Of a stretch of DNA of 64,000 nt, positions 1 to 13,422 are shown in pieces. Source of the stretch: Formicarius rufipectus (taxonomy: Eukaryota; Chordata; Aves; Passeriformes; Formicariidae). A model generated the notes under the pieces. The model was not told the DNA's origin, ran no database searches, and saw only the letters and a list, made by a program, of their open reading frames with translations. The stretch lies in NCBI GenBank assembly GCA_013399695.1, contig VXAU01001093.1, positions 298,287 through 362,286 of the forward strand, written 5' to 3'. Position numbers and translations under genes: made by a program. How positions within the stretch are numbered: the stretch's first letter is position 1; each line of letters starts with the position of its first letter.

Positions 1-3000
1 TAAAATCGAGTAAATTACCATCTTGCTGGCAGCTTCAGCAGTGGCATGAAAGCTGATTGGATTCGGCTTCTGATTTTGTGTGTAATTTGCTTCATGATCC
101 AAGTGGCTTTATATTTTCATGTATCAAAGAAGTGGATAAAAGTCTGGATATTGTGCCAGTGGACACGTTGGTCTTGATTGCTGAGGAGTACCTTACAGTT
201 ATGGACATATGTGTATGGAAAGACATTCCTAAAATATTTCTGCTATGTGGCATAGACAGAGGGTAGATAAAATATTCAAATGTAACATTGGATTCAGTGG
301 TCTAGTTTTTTCCTCCGTCATCCTGACAATATGCACAGTCAGGGGCTGTGTGTCTGTTCAAACATATCACATGCAGGAGAGATGTGTTATCTGTATGGGA
401 AGGCACACCCACTGCATCCACTGATGCCAATGAGAGTTCTGTATGTCTTAGTTCTTCCCTGGGTGCTGGAGTAGTTTGTATATTCACCTCCAGTATCCAT
501 TTAATTTTTGAACTCTAGTTGTATTATTCACACCCAAGTACAATCAAGACAAAACCTCAAAATCGTAACAGTTGCTTTTTACAGGGTTCTATTGAGCTGC
601 ACCTCTGGCAGTAGGAAAGGGGCTCTCTGGAGGGAAAGCCTCAGATAGGTGTTAACATAATACCATTTTCTGACCCCTCTTTCCCCATACACTTTGAAGC
701 AGGTAGATGTTGTTAAAAGGTGGGGCTGGTGAGCCAAGTGTATTTTCCTCTATATATGCAGGTAGACAGTAAAACCATGGGTTGGAATATACGTTTCCTA
801 CCACATATTAGCATTTTTATTGGCCAGTCTGCATTCCTCCTTTAGGGCACCACCACCCTGTATTGATATACAAGGGTGCTCCACAATATACCTTGCCAGG
901 CAGCTCACCCAGTTGTAACTTCATGTCTGGTTGAGGTTTGTGGCTCCTCTTGGAGACTTGAATATCCACCGAGCGACTTCTGAACACATAAACAGAGAGA
1001 ACTGATAGGCCAGATGTTCCACCAAGCTGAGCCAGGGGTCCTGCCTATCCAGTCTCCAATAATAGTACATGTATATCCCACAGCTGCATGCCAGGCAAGG
1101 AGGTACCAGGCAATGTGCTTTCAGTGGAGTCCTAATAAGAAAATGGCTTTGCTTTGGAAGCCAAACTTTACATCCCTTTCCTTTTTCATCCATTTTCTCT
1201 GTCTACAGCTGTTGTCATTATCTTTATGAATGCCCCATTCCAATCCTCTGTTGGATTTCAGAGGGTTGCTGTGACATATAGGACAGGAACTGAAATATAT
1301 CCTCAGGACCATTCCCAAATTATCCTCATTTTGTGAAATTGACAGAAACCACAGTAAAGGCCTTGCTCTGGAAAGGGAGTTTTGAATGGCAGTTTGTTTT
1401 ATGACTCTTAATTTATTTCTCCTTCAGTTGTTGGTCTCATGACTGACTCCTCCTCCCCTATCCCACTCACACTGTTCAGTGTCATTCTGCAAGAGCTTTC
1501 CTTTCATTTCACTGTACGCAGCCCAGTAATTTTTACCACTGTGAAATGCTTTGGCATATAGGCAGTAAGGAAAAATCTGTGTAACAAGCCTGATGCCTTG
1601 GAAATATTTTGTGTGTTCCTCTGCAGAGGATAGAAGGTGTAAAAACACAGGAGAAAGTATTCTATGGAAAAAATGTATTGCTGTATGTCACATGAACACC
1701 GTTTTAGAGCTACAAATTCATGCATAAAACATAATAAAACATTAAAAATAACACCTCTCCTGCTAGCAATCTACATGAGAATATGGAGCTCAGCTGCCAG
1801 TGGGGTTGAGGCTTGGTAGAAAAAGGTTAGGCATGCGAAGGGGAGAGAGGAACCTTCAGACCCTTCCAAGCAGGAGGCATTTTTCCTTTCTCGTTTTTCT
1901 CAGCAAGCTGTGATGGAGATACACGTGACTGTCCATTTCCCATACTTTGCTTGGAAAAAGTAGATGGAGCTGAGGCTGAGATGAGGTGGGATGATAGTTT
2001 TCCTATGTTCCTTCCACACACTGCATGGCCTGTCTCATGAGAGTGCCACCTTGGCCACCCTGAGGTGGAAAAGGAGGTCCATCTCCTACCTCCTCTCCTG
2101 GTGTGACAAGGTACTCACCTTTCTCTGCAACATACCTGCCCAAACACCACTTTTTTTCGGGAAAGAATAGGTGGTGTGGGCAATGAAAGTAGACCTGGGT
2201 TGCTTTGAAGTGTCATGAAGGTCTTAACTGGTGTGCACATGTCTTGCTCTCCCATCAAATGATGGGAAGGGAGGTTAAAAGAGTTCAGTCGGAAACAACT
2301 GCCAAGGATAGCAAATTCTTACAAATTGGTGTGCGTTTTTGGAAGGAGGAAGACAGTGCAATTTTGATGAGAAAGGCTGCTTTCATTTTGGACTTTATCG
2401 TGCAAGGTGCTGAGTGCCTTCAGTCCTCATTCACGTTGATAGGAACTGACTGTCCTCATGCTACCTGGCAGGCATGGCTTCTAGGTCAGTTCTCATTCTC
2501 CTCTCCTCTGCAGACTGTCACTTCACTTCCTAAAGAATGTCTTATTTGATGTCGTCTGTAGCACAGGGAATTAATGAGGTTTTCTTTCAGACTCTTCCCG
2601 TTTATCCCCAGAAAATCAAAGGGACAGATGTTTTTCCTCTGCTAGAAAATAAACCTCTGGGAAGATGAAAGAGAAGAGCTGGTGTGATGCTTGTACCATC
2701 CCCTTCCCAGAGCCATCTGAGAGTGTTTGGACCTACCTTGGGCCTCTGAAAAGAAGGGGTGGCTATCTGGTGGCTATCTTGAGTATCATTATGAGCTGCA
2801 GTTCTTTCTCATTTCAAAGTATTGCTAACCCTCAGGGAGGCTTCTCTGGCCACTCCATTCCTCAAGAAATGGATACAAGGCATACTTAATGTCAATGGCA
2901 CCTCAATCATCCGGTCTTTGAAAAGTGAAAAGGCCATGACAGATACTTCTGTGAGCAGGAGAATCCCAGTGTTTGTTAAACAGGGACTGCATGCATCTAG

Positions 3001-6000
3001 TTGAGATGCCTCTCTGCTGAGCTGTGCAATTCACAAAATGTAAATGGGGCGCTTATCAGATGGATTATTTTCTGAAAGCACTGGCAAAATTACAGTAATT
3101 ACTTTTCATCCTTCTACATTATCTGTATTCCCAAGAAACTTTATAACTTCATACAGAAAATAAATAAATATTTACTTAAAAGATCAGAACAGCTGAGTAA
3201 AGGTTCCTTTCACTTCCCACAAAATCAGCATTTCTCCTGAACAAAAAGCTGTTCTTGGCAGCACAAGATTTTCGCAGGGACAGGGAGAAAGAGGTACTGT
3301 CAGTAGAAACTTGTTTTCAAGGAGAACTCTAGCTATTAATCTAGATCTTCATGATGCTATAGTTTCCTTAAATTCTCATCTCTGTGACATGTCTTTGGGT
3401 GAGAAATGAGTTTTTTCTATTCTTCTTCCTTTAGCAACTGAGTTCTTAGGCATAGATTTTTAGATATACCCACCAAGGTTATTGCCTGGAAATAATCAAT
3501 AGGAAGGACCCACCATTTTAATGTGAAAAAAAGATTAATCCATTTTGTCAAACCATTTACTCTCCCTTAAAGCCACTCATATACATGAGATTATATTTCG
3601 TGACTCACAAAGAATAAATCTGAAAGATTGGCTTTAAAAGGAAAAAACCCGGTCTGCCATGGATTGTTCAGCTCATAAAACTCTGTAGATTATGGTGTTA
3701 TTCCACCACCAACTGGTTCTACGGTATCACAGAGCTCTGCAGACAAGTAATAAGCAAGCCTTATAACAATTCCCCATCCATCCCAAATATGAACATTTTA
3801 ACCTGGTTTAGTCAATTTTTTATTTTCATATATGAAAACCAAAAAAATTTCTTGGGCATTTGTGTCCTTTCTTACTTCAGCATGATAGTGCCCACAGCTT
3901 CTTATGTGTTTGTCCTCAAAATTTCCCCATATGGTAGAAAGGGCTGTCTTGTTACAATTGAGAAACTGAAGTGCAGAAAAGTTAGAAGACTTTACTTTTG
4001 GCCACCTGGGAAAGTCATAAGAGGTCAAGAGCTCCAGCCATGAATTCAGCTGGGACCTTCTCACTTCCTTTCAAAGTTGTATTTAGGGAAAGTGGTTCAC
4101 AGCCACTCTCACACATCTGACCTGGGAATAATGCAGTGTCCTCATGGAGTGTGTCTGGGTCTAAGACAACTTGGCTGACTGTACACTGAAACAGCCTAGA
4201 ATGCTCACCGTGTCCATCACATTGTGCACCTCAGCTGTGAGGATGAGAACAAGCAGCTGGGTGGTGCTACACACTTGAGCAAAAAGACCAGAAGGCCATC
4301 AATCCCTTTAGTGGTAGCACCAGGGTCTAAGAGCTAACTCCAAGTCCTAGGATGCTTTATAGCTGGGCAGAGACCTTATAATATTAGCAATGTCATTCCC
4401 AAAACACCCATTTGACTATGAGGAAGTATTCAACACAAAAATTTATCCTCATCAAGTTCAGTCCATGATAAGGTCATGGAGGTGTTATGAGAAACATTGC
4501 TCTTCTGTAACACGTACATGTAAATAGTTGGAAAATAGTTCAAAAAATATCAAGTAGCTAACTGAACATCATGACTGCACCATTGCATAAACTCCTTGAA
4601 AGAGCAGCAAAGGGTGAAAATTGCTGATGGCAATTTCCACAGTAGAGTAATTTAGCTCAGAGGCAAAGAGAGTGGTGAAGGAGAGAGAGAATATATATGT
4701 CAGCGTGGGAGAAGGTGGATTTGTACAAGAGGGAGTGCATTAGAGTATGTGTGAGTGTGGAGGAGGGTTTGAAGTGAATTTCTCAGAATTAGGGCAAATT
4801 CTGCATTCATAGTAGATCTTGCAGAGGAGCTGCATGTGTGCATGTGTATACATATGCACACATTTGAACTTGGTCATCTCAGGGTTCTCAGTGTTTTTTA
4901 AGACACTTCTCTGGAATATATTTCCAGTTCTTCTAACTGTAAGGAACAAAACCCTTGAAGGTGGGATTGAAGGCCAGATGAAAATGTAAAACTCAGGAGA
5001 TGTAGAAAAAAATAAAGAAAATATTTAGAAAATATATATCAAAGTAGTAAGATTCTTTTTTTATTTTTTCAGAGAGTAGAAAGATGAAGAGGAGGGGATG
5101 TCAAGAAAGGGCTTGCTATAATTGTGCAGGAATGATGCTGGCTTACAGTCAATGATTGTCAGAAAAGGAAATAATAGGGTAGGTAGGCATTCCAGCTCCA
5201 CCACCAGGCAAAGGAAGACATGTAGAGAATCCTATGCCACTGAGAATAAGGAGTAGGAGCTAAATTGGCACAGATTCATCCTTCCCATTTCACTGTACCA
5301 GTACCTTCAGGTAAGCAAAAAGCAGATGCTGTTTACTGTTATCCAAGGTCATTTGATGTATAGAGAAGCACACTACTTCTAAGAAATCACAGGTTAGACC
5401 AGTGAGAAATGATTTTCTACAGGACTTTAGTAGAAAATATCTCTTTATTGAATTGGGCAGTGAAGTAAATCCAAGGTCTTTATGCACACTGAATCTTCCC
5501 AAAATGTGTGCCAGGCAGAGTCAAATGTTTAGGCTCTGGTTTCTACTCATTGCTGCTTCCCCTGATAATCCACTCCAGCAGTATTCCAGCTTTGAGACTC
5601 CTAAGCACAAATTTTTGGGCTCATTTCCAGTCACTTATCTTTCCAGTGGGAACAGTCTATTTCTTACTTCTCCCACTTCGGAGCAGCAATTTATACTTCT
5701 GATTCATGCTGTGGTGGACTGAGGGGAAGATTTTATAGTGGTAATACCAATTGTCCCTATCCCACTGTAACTTTGAAGTGCTTAGGAAAACCTCATGAGG
5801 TGAGGAAATGTATGACAAGAAAATACAGTGTTCATGTAAGCATCAGAATTGTCCTTTACATTTCCCTTAACCTCCAAAAATCATGTTTACAAAGCCGAAT
5901 TTTCTTCTAATTAAGAAAACACCTCACAAGGCAAAAATTTCACTTTGAAAAGCTATTTCAAATATATTCTCAGTGATCACTGATCATAAGTCATTGATCT

Positions 6001-8432
6001 CCTGGTCAGTAGCTAAAAGACTTTCTCTGACCTCAGTAACCTAAGGATGAATCTAAGTGTACATTGAGTTGTCTGTATTTCCTTTTCCATTGCAGTGATT
6101 CAGTGTAGCACTGGCTAAATATGAATAACATTTATGATAGCAGTTCGTATGGTATAGCTATATTCCTCAAATTTTCCAGTTAGAAACTACTAGCACCAGT
6201 AGTTCCTACAGCCAGTCTTAGGATCATGTAAAGGATTAAGAAAGGTCATGATTCCCTGATTTTGTCCTTCTGTATTAATTCTGTAAAGGAAACAGATTAC
6301 AAACCTGAGATTTGGGCTGTCTGCCTGATGACCTTATAGGGCACAGCCAAATGATTGGAGTTGAATGTTTCTCTCGAGGTGCTGTTTCCTATAATGGTCT
6401 TCTTTAGGAGTGGAAACCATCTGGGATTTACTGTTCAAATGGAACTCAATTTCTAGAAGATTTTCAGCTTTACTACATGCATGTGGCAATGATTGCTTGC
6501 AAAATAGAGGCTGTGTGGATTGTGCTTTACCAAACAATTTAGATATTTGTGGTGAATTTCTACCTATTCAAGTTTTGATTGCAAATTCCATCAATGCAGA
6601 AAAAAATATAGAAAAGTATCAACACCGTGTAACAAAGGTAAACATCTCCCAAAGACTGCTTAATTTGCTTCCACTGTTCAAATGTCCTCCTGACTGAGGA
6701 CTGTCACACACTCTACATATAAATTTTTAAATTGGTTTAAAGCATTAGGCCACAATCTCTTTGGAATAATTTAAGGAATAATTTAATGGTAATGAAGTTA
6801 AAGATAACACTCAAAATAACCACTTAAAGATGTCAAATCATTAATACACACATGCATAAATTCCACTTCCAAATAAAAGCTTTTGCAAGATTCTGAAAAA
6901 CTTTTGCGTGCTAGTGGTGCCCAAATATACTCACTGCAGTGTAATACTGATAGAATAAACAAGTGGTGGAAAAGTCAGCAAGACTCATGGGCCAAAAGCT
7001 GCAAGAACCTCAAAGCACTTTTTGCCTATGGATGAAACTAATTTTTTTAATAGACTGGAAAACTTAATGGTTCTCAATTTCCACCTTGGCTCTGGCAAGT
7101 AGATATAGTCCATGATAGGCTAAGCTAAATCCCACACAAATGAACTCGTCTGTAATGAGGTGTCTGTAATGAGGATGACTAAGCTGCTATCCTGCACGTA
7201 GTGAGTGGAGTTTGGAGAGCCACTCAGCTGCCTAGATATAGAAATACCTCTCCCTAAAACAGACATCTACATCTGGGGACCTGAATAGCCCTGCAGACTC
7301 TTTCAGCTTGGGTTAACGTCTTGCTTTTCCACTACCTATAACTGGAACATAGTCACTCTGTTCGCACACCAACCTTTCAGAGAGTAAACTGGAGTCTCAT
7401 CCTTTGCAGAACCTATGTGTCTTTGAGCTAGGTGACCAAAGGCTTCTGCTGTGTCTCTGTGACTTGCTCCTTGTAGACATGGATGGGTTTGGACAACACC
7501 TGAAGGACACTGCATTGTGAAAGAAACTGGATGCTGTGGCCTGATGGCTCCTGCTCTTGGGAGCCCTGTACATTAAGGGTCAAGTCCCCAGTTTCCTTTC
7601 CAAGAAGGAGGGAACATGCAGACCTGCAAGCCTCCAGTCTTTGTCTCGGGGTTTTCTGTGTTTATTTTCTGATTTAGTTTAAGCAGGACAAGCAGCTCGG
7701 TGCATATTGCTCAGCTGGACTGCTGGGCAGTCCACAGACTAGCTTCCAGTCAGTCCTTCAGAAGAGAGATGACCGCTTCGGAGAGCACTGTGTCGTGAAG
7801 TTGTTCTGTGGCCCTGGGAAGGCCTTAATGAGTTTCTTCCACAGTTCTTTCAGGCTACTCTTTCAATTTTCATTGCTGAACTGAGGTATTGGCTTCTCTG
7901 TTGAGAGCAGCAGAGAAGGACACCAACTTCTCTGGAAACTAAGATCTGACCATCAATGTGGATACACTGAATCCTTACAGAGCTATTTGTTTTACAATTG
8001 ATTGTACATTGGTCCTTTAAAAAGGAAACACTGAATCTCTCTTGCATGTTGGGACTTGTTCAAACACATGTGTTTGTAAGGGTTAAGTTGCAATCAGGCT
8101 GCTTAAAAGGCAGCAACTTGGCACCAGAATTACTGCAATCAGCTCTGTAACAATTTTTAACATTGATCAACCATGTCTAGTTATATCCAGACTAGCCATT
8201 AAAATCACATTAATTGATCAGACTATTGGTACCGGCAATGACACTGTTGATGTTGGATAGAAGACCTCCTTACCCTCACAGGGATGAATCATTGCTGGTG
8301 CACATGTGCTGATGCAATCTTTGGCCATGATGACTGAGTGGAGAAGAAGATGCTGAAAGGGTCTGAAACCTCTCTGCAGTTGACATATTACTGGTAAGAC
8401 TTACCTGCAGACCAACAATGATCCATTGATCC

Positions 8433-8753
8433 TCAGACTGCCTTATGAAGGTGTTCCAGCAGCACATCATCAACGAGTCTTTCTTCAATGGATGCAACAA
8501 TATCACTGCTATAAGAGGTCTTCACCCTACTGAGGTCAAGGAGGCTGTGCTTGGGACCTCTGCTTTTGCCAAGAAGAGCTGCACTACCAAAGCTGAAAGG
8601 CTGTCTTAGAGTATGAATGTTGATAGCAGTTTGAAGATCACTAGATCCAAGACTACGTTCAAATAACTCTTTAGGCAAATATATTGTTCTGTCAGGATTT
8701 CTTTGTATTTCCTGACCTACTTCTGATGGCTGGCATTGTATTTTCATAGGCAA
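8433..8753 (-). other. Unrecognised protein-like open frame, possibly a degraded exon or retrocopy
   Basis: Reading from 8753 down to 8433 there is an open frame of about 106 codons with no ATG at its edge (TTG at 8751-8753; the first ATG follows two codons later). Its composition looks like a folded protein rather than random AT-rich DNA: an IYLPKELFE segment, then alternating hydrophobic and polar residues, then SLLDLSRVK and SSDIVASIEERLV. A stop (TGA) ends it. A good donor-like GGTCTGCAG/GTAAGT lies just downstream around 8400, but in another frame. Upstream lies an A/C-rich simple repeat instead of a pyrimidine tract, so there is no clear acceptor. I do not recognise the family. It could be a decayed retrocopy, an old exon of an unrelated gene, or chance. 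Confidence 0.2.
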
Positions 8754-8754
8754 G

Positions 8755-8826
8755 TGTTCTTGTTTTTGGTTGGTTGGTTTGTTTGGGTTTGGGTTTTGAT
8801 TTTGATTTTGGTGGGGGTTTTGGTAT
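8755..8826. repeat. T/G-rich simple repeat (TTGG/TTTTG)
   Basis: The plus strand reads as degenerate TTGG, TTTGGG and GATTTT units with almost no C. It directly abuts the protein-like frame at 8433-8753. On the minus strand it is an A/C-rich tract, as often left by a decayed A-rich tail or by microsatellite growth. Confidence 0.6.
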
Positions 8827-11800
8827 GTCCAGGATCATCTTTGTGTATCTGTGATACTTTGTTGTGGGACAGGTTACTTACCTATGCTGCTTGCACATCA
8901 GTGAAACTCAGTGCGGCCGTGACTGCCACTTGACAGTTTTCTCTGCTGACCTTACAGCAAGCCTCTTTTTCTGTCCATACATGGCACTTAAAAAAGCCCC
9001 TTTAGATTAAATCTAAGGAATGGGAGGGAGTTTACATGATTTGAGCTAGTACAGAACTGTATAGGGTCATTAAACAACTATTTTAAAATTCTTTTAAGAT
9101 GCATTTATGATGTGTATGTATATAGCTTTCCCCCCTAAGTGTCTACGATTGGAATCAGTATGAAAAGTCATTTGATGTTTAAAATACCATCATATTCCCC
9201 TGGCTGGTGATAAATATGGATTTTGACACTAGGGAAATGCTCCTCTATTAATCTGATCAGATTTTTTCTTTGTTTGTTTTTTAATTTGTCCCTTTAGAAA
9301 CATTTGTAACCCCTTGGACATAATTTTTTGTTTTCCTCCTAGGAGATCCTGAGATGATATTGAGTTACTTGGGAAATTAGATTTGTCAGCTTTATTTCTG
9401 GCTGCTGTCTAAATTAATTTTGTAATTAAAACCCAAAGATGTGTGTCTAATATGTATGAATCTACAAAAAGCAGAAAGAGGAAGAAGTATGCTTAAACTT
9501 ATACAAAAGAAGTAGTTTGACACATGTCAATGTTACGTTTCAGTGCAAGAAAGAAAATATTTTTTTGGCACTGAGCTCAGAGAACATGTAGGCAAACCAA
9601 GCAAAAACTCATGAATCTGAAAATTAGTCTGTGAAGTGTTTGTAGTCACAGTCATTTTTTTTTTGCTAAAACATTCAAATACAAATTACAAGATTGAAGA
9701 TTTAGTATGCACTATGAATTTTGCTCATTTAGACATTAATTGCATATGTTGCATTTTGTATATAAGGCTGGGATAGGGAAGGAGAAAAAAGTTGGTTCAG
9801 GGAGCTCCTCCCCAACCAACATGTTCTCAACTTCATTTTCTCCTGATTCTAATAATTCAATAAATTTTAAACAAGGAGAAAGATACATTTCCCCCTCATC
9901 TTCTCTGTTCTATGATGCTTGGCATTACTGTTCACCACATACATTATAGCAAACCATTTACATTTTCTGCATCACCATGACCTTTGTGTGCCTTGCCTCT
10001 TTTGGAGATGGTGTGAATTGATCACTACCTGCATGCATCAGCAGTGGCAGTGTTCTCTGCTGACTGGTACCTTCACAGAGTGGTGTTGCTTTTGAGGGTA
10101 GCAGCACCAAGGAGGTGCTCTGCAGATTTAGGAGCAACCTAGGAAAGAGCAGTCATGGTCCCTACCACTGAAGATCCTCCTTCAAGTGGCAACATTTACC
10201 AGCTGTTCCCTTGTTTCACTTAAATTGGTAGGCTCAAGGAAGGCTGTGATCTAGCATTTCCAGTGAGCCACAAATGAAGATGGGTTTATAAATTCAGTCC
10301 CCTTTTAACCAGGTGACAATGCAGGATCATGGATGTGACTAAGCACTAGATCTGTCTGCTTGAGAACCTGAACTGGGATGAGATAAGTCACTGCCACAGA
10401 TGCTCCAGCTCTCTGTGCTTTGAATAAAGTCACCATTGGCTGGATAATGTAACCCATGATTTTCTAGCAGCTACCTATGTTGAAAACCAAGTGCACTTTC
10501 CCCATGCTTGTTCCTCCTTAACTAACTGCAGTATCACAGCCGCTGCCATGATGACTGAAAATGTGTCCTGAGCAAAAGGTGGAAGCTGCTTCTTGTTTAC
10601 TAGCATGGCTGGGCTGTGAAGGCAAGGTCCAGCCCTGTTAACATGGGCCCTGTTGAGTGAAGGCTGGATTCTGCCCCTGCCTGCCTAAGGTCAGATGGAG
10701 GTTTTGTAGTTGCTTTTCTAGCCATATGGCACAAGACTTGTCACACTTGCTCCCTTGAATTTAGGTGATGTAGTAGTGTCAGTGCCTAAAACTAGATACA
10801 GATAATCCATGGTCTCGATCAGGCACTGTAGTTTGGGTTTCTTGTTTCTCATAGTTGAATGAAAATTTAAGGAAGTGATAGGCTTTGGTCCATTAGGACA
10901 AAGTGACTCGGAGGAGGTAGTCTTTCCTGTTTGAAGATTAATTAATATAATCCATTTATATAAATCTTTACAGGTTCTCAGTTGCAATTGCTCATTCCTT
11001 TCTTCTTTGTAAACTGGACAGTTATATGTTGATTTTTCCCTATATATGAAATTGTTGTTAGATATATTTTATTATATTGCTTGGTAGACATTTTCCCTTT
11101 GCAATTCACCTCTACTTATTTGACTTGCAATAAAATAAATAGAAATTATAAAACAAAAAAGCTAAAAGACATGATGTGCTCAGGAAATAAAAAACTATAG
11201 TCCACTTGAATGTTCCAGAGACCTCACACAGACATACACAAACTTAAACCCATCTGTAGACAAGATGAGAAGAGATAAAGGCTGGATTAAGAAGACCTGA
11301 AGAAAGGTCTCCTTAGAAGCTCAAGAAGAATATCCTACCCATCCATGAGCTTTATTTCAAGGCCTGTATTTCTTGTGTTTCCTTATGTTGCACATAATGC
11401 AAGTGAGTGACTCTCAGAATTAGAATTCAGAGGACCATGTTTCTCAGTCATGGCTACACAAAGGTACACCTTGAAGAAATCTGAGGACTATCTGAAAATC
11501 CAGTGTTGAGAAGCAAGGTATGTACCGACAGCTGCAGGTAGGGGATCCACCTCTCAGACGTCTTTAGAACATGCTGGATGGATAAAACCTTGCACAAAGT
11601 GATGGAAACTGGGGCAGTGGAACATCCTGCATATCCAACAGTTTGAGCATATAAAAGTGGACAAGGAAAAATTAGGACCTGCTCTCTGGGCTATAGGATG
11701 AAGTGCCGTGTGCCTCCAGTGAAGGGATATTCCGCAAAGTTAGTTGAGTGGCTGACATGTGTTGCATCTTGGGCTCTATGTCCACATTCCAGTGAAAATC

Positions 11801-13391
11801 CTGGTATTTATGGCTTTTAAAAACAAATTCTTGGTAGGAGACACACACTTTGGAATGTTGCTGAGTAGCTTTAATACTGGTTTTTGTCAGAGATTCCCTT
11901 GCTTGTGTGTTTATTTGGTGACAACTTTCAGACACCCAGTAATTCAGAAAGTGAAGGTCTTAGCCCAAGTCTGATTATCATTGTGTAATATAACTGTGAT
12001 TAGCAAGAACTTTTTACTAGTGAGTTATACTCTATCATGACGCAAAGCAGTAATTTCCCAACATTTCTACTGGGAGAAGAGCCTTGGTACTCATGTATAG
12101 CATTAAACTTGTGCATCTCCTGCTTAGCTGCAGAACTAAAACTTTGTGTATCCTGAGTTATTTTCTTTGTTACTCAGCTCTTGATGTATGCTGTTATGCT
12201 GGGTTATTGTGGGATTTTGTGTTGGATTTTTTGCCAGCCTGAACATTCTCATTTGGTTTGTTTCATAATACATTGAATACAGTTAATGAAAACCTTACTT
12301 TAGATTAGTTACACAGAAGAACAGTAGCATTGACTGTGGGATTGCTCACACAGATCCTTTTTATAGCCTTTCCAAAGCCTTGAATTACTCACATGCCTGA
12401 TGCTCTGGAACAGATTTTGCTTTCCTCTGAATGTTGTTTCATGCTTGAATTGAGAAACATGGGACAAATATGGGCCAAATGGGTCTGGGAGATGAAACCT
12501 TATTCTGGTTATTTTTGGAAACATTTTGGCTGCTCTTTCTCCTTTGGAAATTGGCAAATAAAGTAATTTCAAGGTTTTTAGTAAATTCAGGAAGAAGTTG
12601 TCCAGATTCTTTTTCAGTTATGATCCACCGATTCTTGTTGCAGAGAATTTATAGTTTTCTGTTCGTGGTACAACTTGTTAGCTGCCTGAAACAGGGCTTG
12701 AAATGCTTCAAAATAAGCTTCCCAGAAGAAACCATATAGAAAGAAGTCCAGTAGAAGATAGTCCAGACAGGACCATATTGCTTAACCTGGGAGCAGTAGG
12801 TAGAGAGGAATGAGCAGGGCAGAGTCTGTACAGTCTCAGATGTAATGTCTCCTGTAGCCAAACTAGCCTGTTCACTGCTAGTGGGGACATGTCTGCAGAG
12901 TACTGTGTGACAGTCACATCACTAGCCAACCTTGATTAGGATGTTTTCCCCAGATCCATCCAGATCACCCTCTCTTGTCTTTCTCAATGCTGCATATCAC
13001 AGAAATCTCTTCGTGCTTGAAAGAAATCAAAAATCTGAAGTCTGAATCCTAAACATGTACAGATTTCTTGCTTGATTGCATGACCAGTATATATCACTAA
13101 ATTCTGACCATTTGCCCATGATTTACTGCTGTAAATAAAAAACTCTGTACTGCAGAAAAGCAACAGTTCAGTGTTACATAAATGACTGTCCAGTTCCATT
13201 TCACCTGGCCACACACCTTCATGTTTTAATTTGGACATATGAACTGCACAGACCGCAGAAATCAAACAAAGACTGCAACTCCCCTGTTATTCCTGCTCTT
13301 GACTGTAAACCTTTGAAGCAATACGGATTTCAGCCTACACATTGAAATCTCTTCAAAGAGGAAGAGCAGTAAAGTGCTCATAAAAGATAAT

Positions 13392-13395
<4 letters not shown>

Positions 13396-13422
<27 letters not shown>
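13396..13422. repeat. Poly(T) tract, 27 bases
   Basis: An uninterrupted run of 27 T follows TGCTC and is followed by CAG. As a poly(A) on the minus strand it has no AATAAA at a suitable distance, so a retrocopy tail is not supported. It resembles an acceptor tract on the plus strand, but no exon follows. Confidence 0.8.

Noticed and set aside
8276..8506. Reading the two frames at 8.3-8.75 kb as an adhesion-GPCR GAIN-like remnant
   Set aside because: The resemblance is only a loose hydrophobic pattern; no GPS cysteines or tryptophans could be placed, so no family is claimed.
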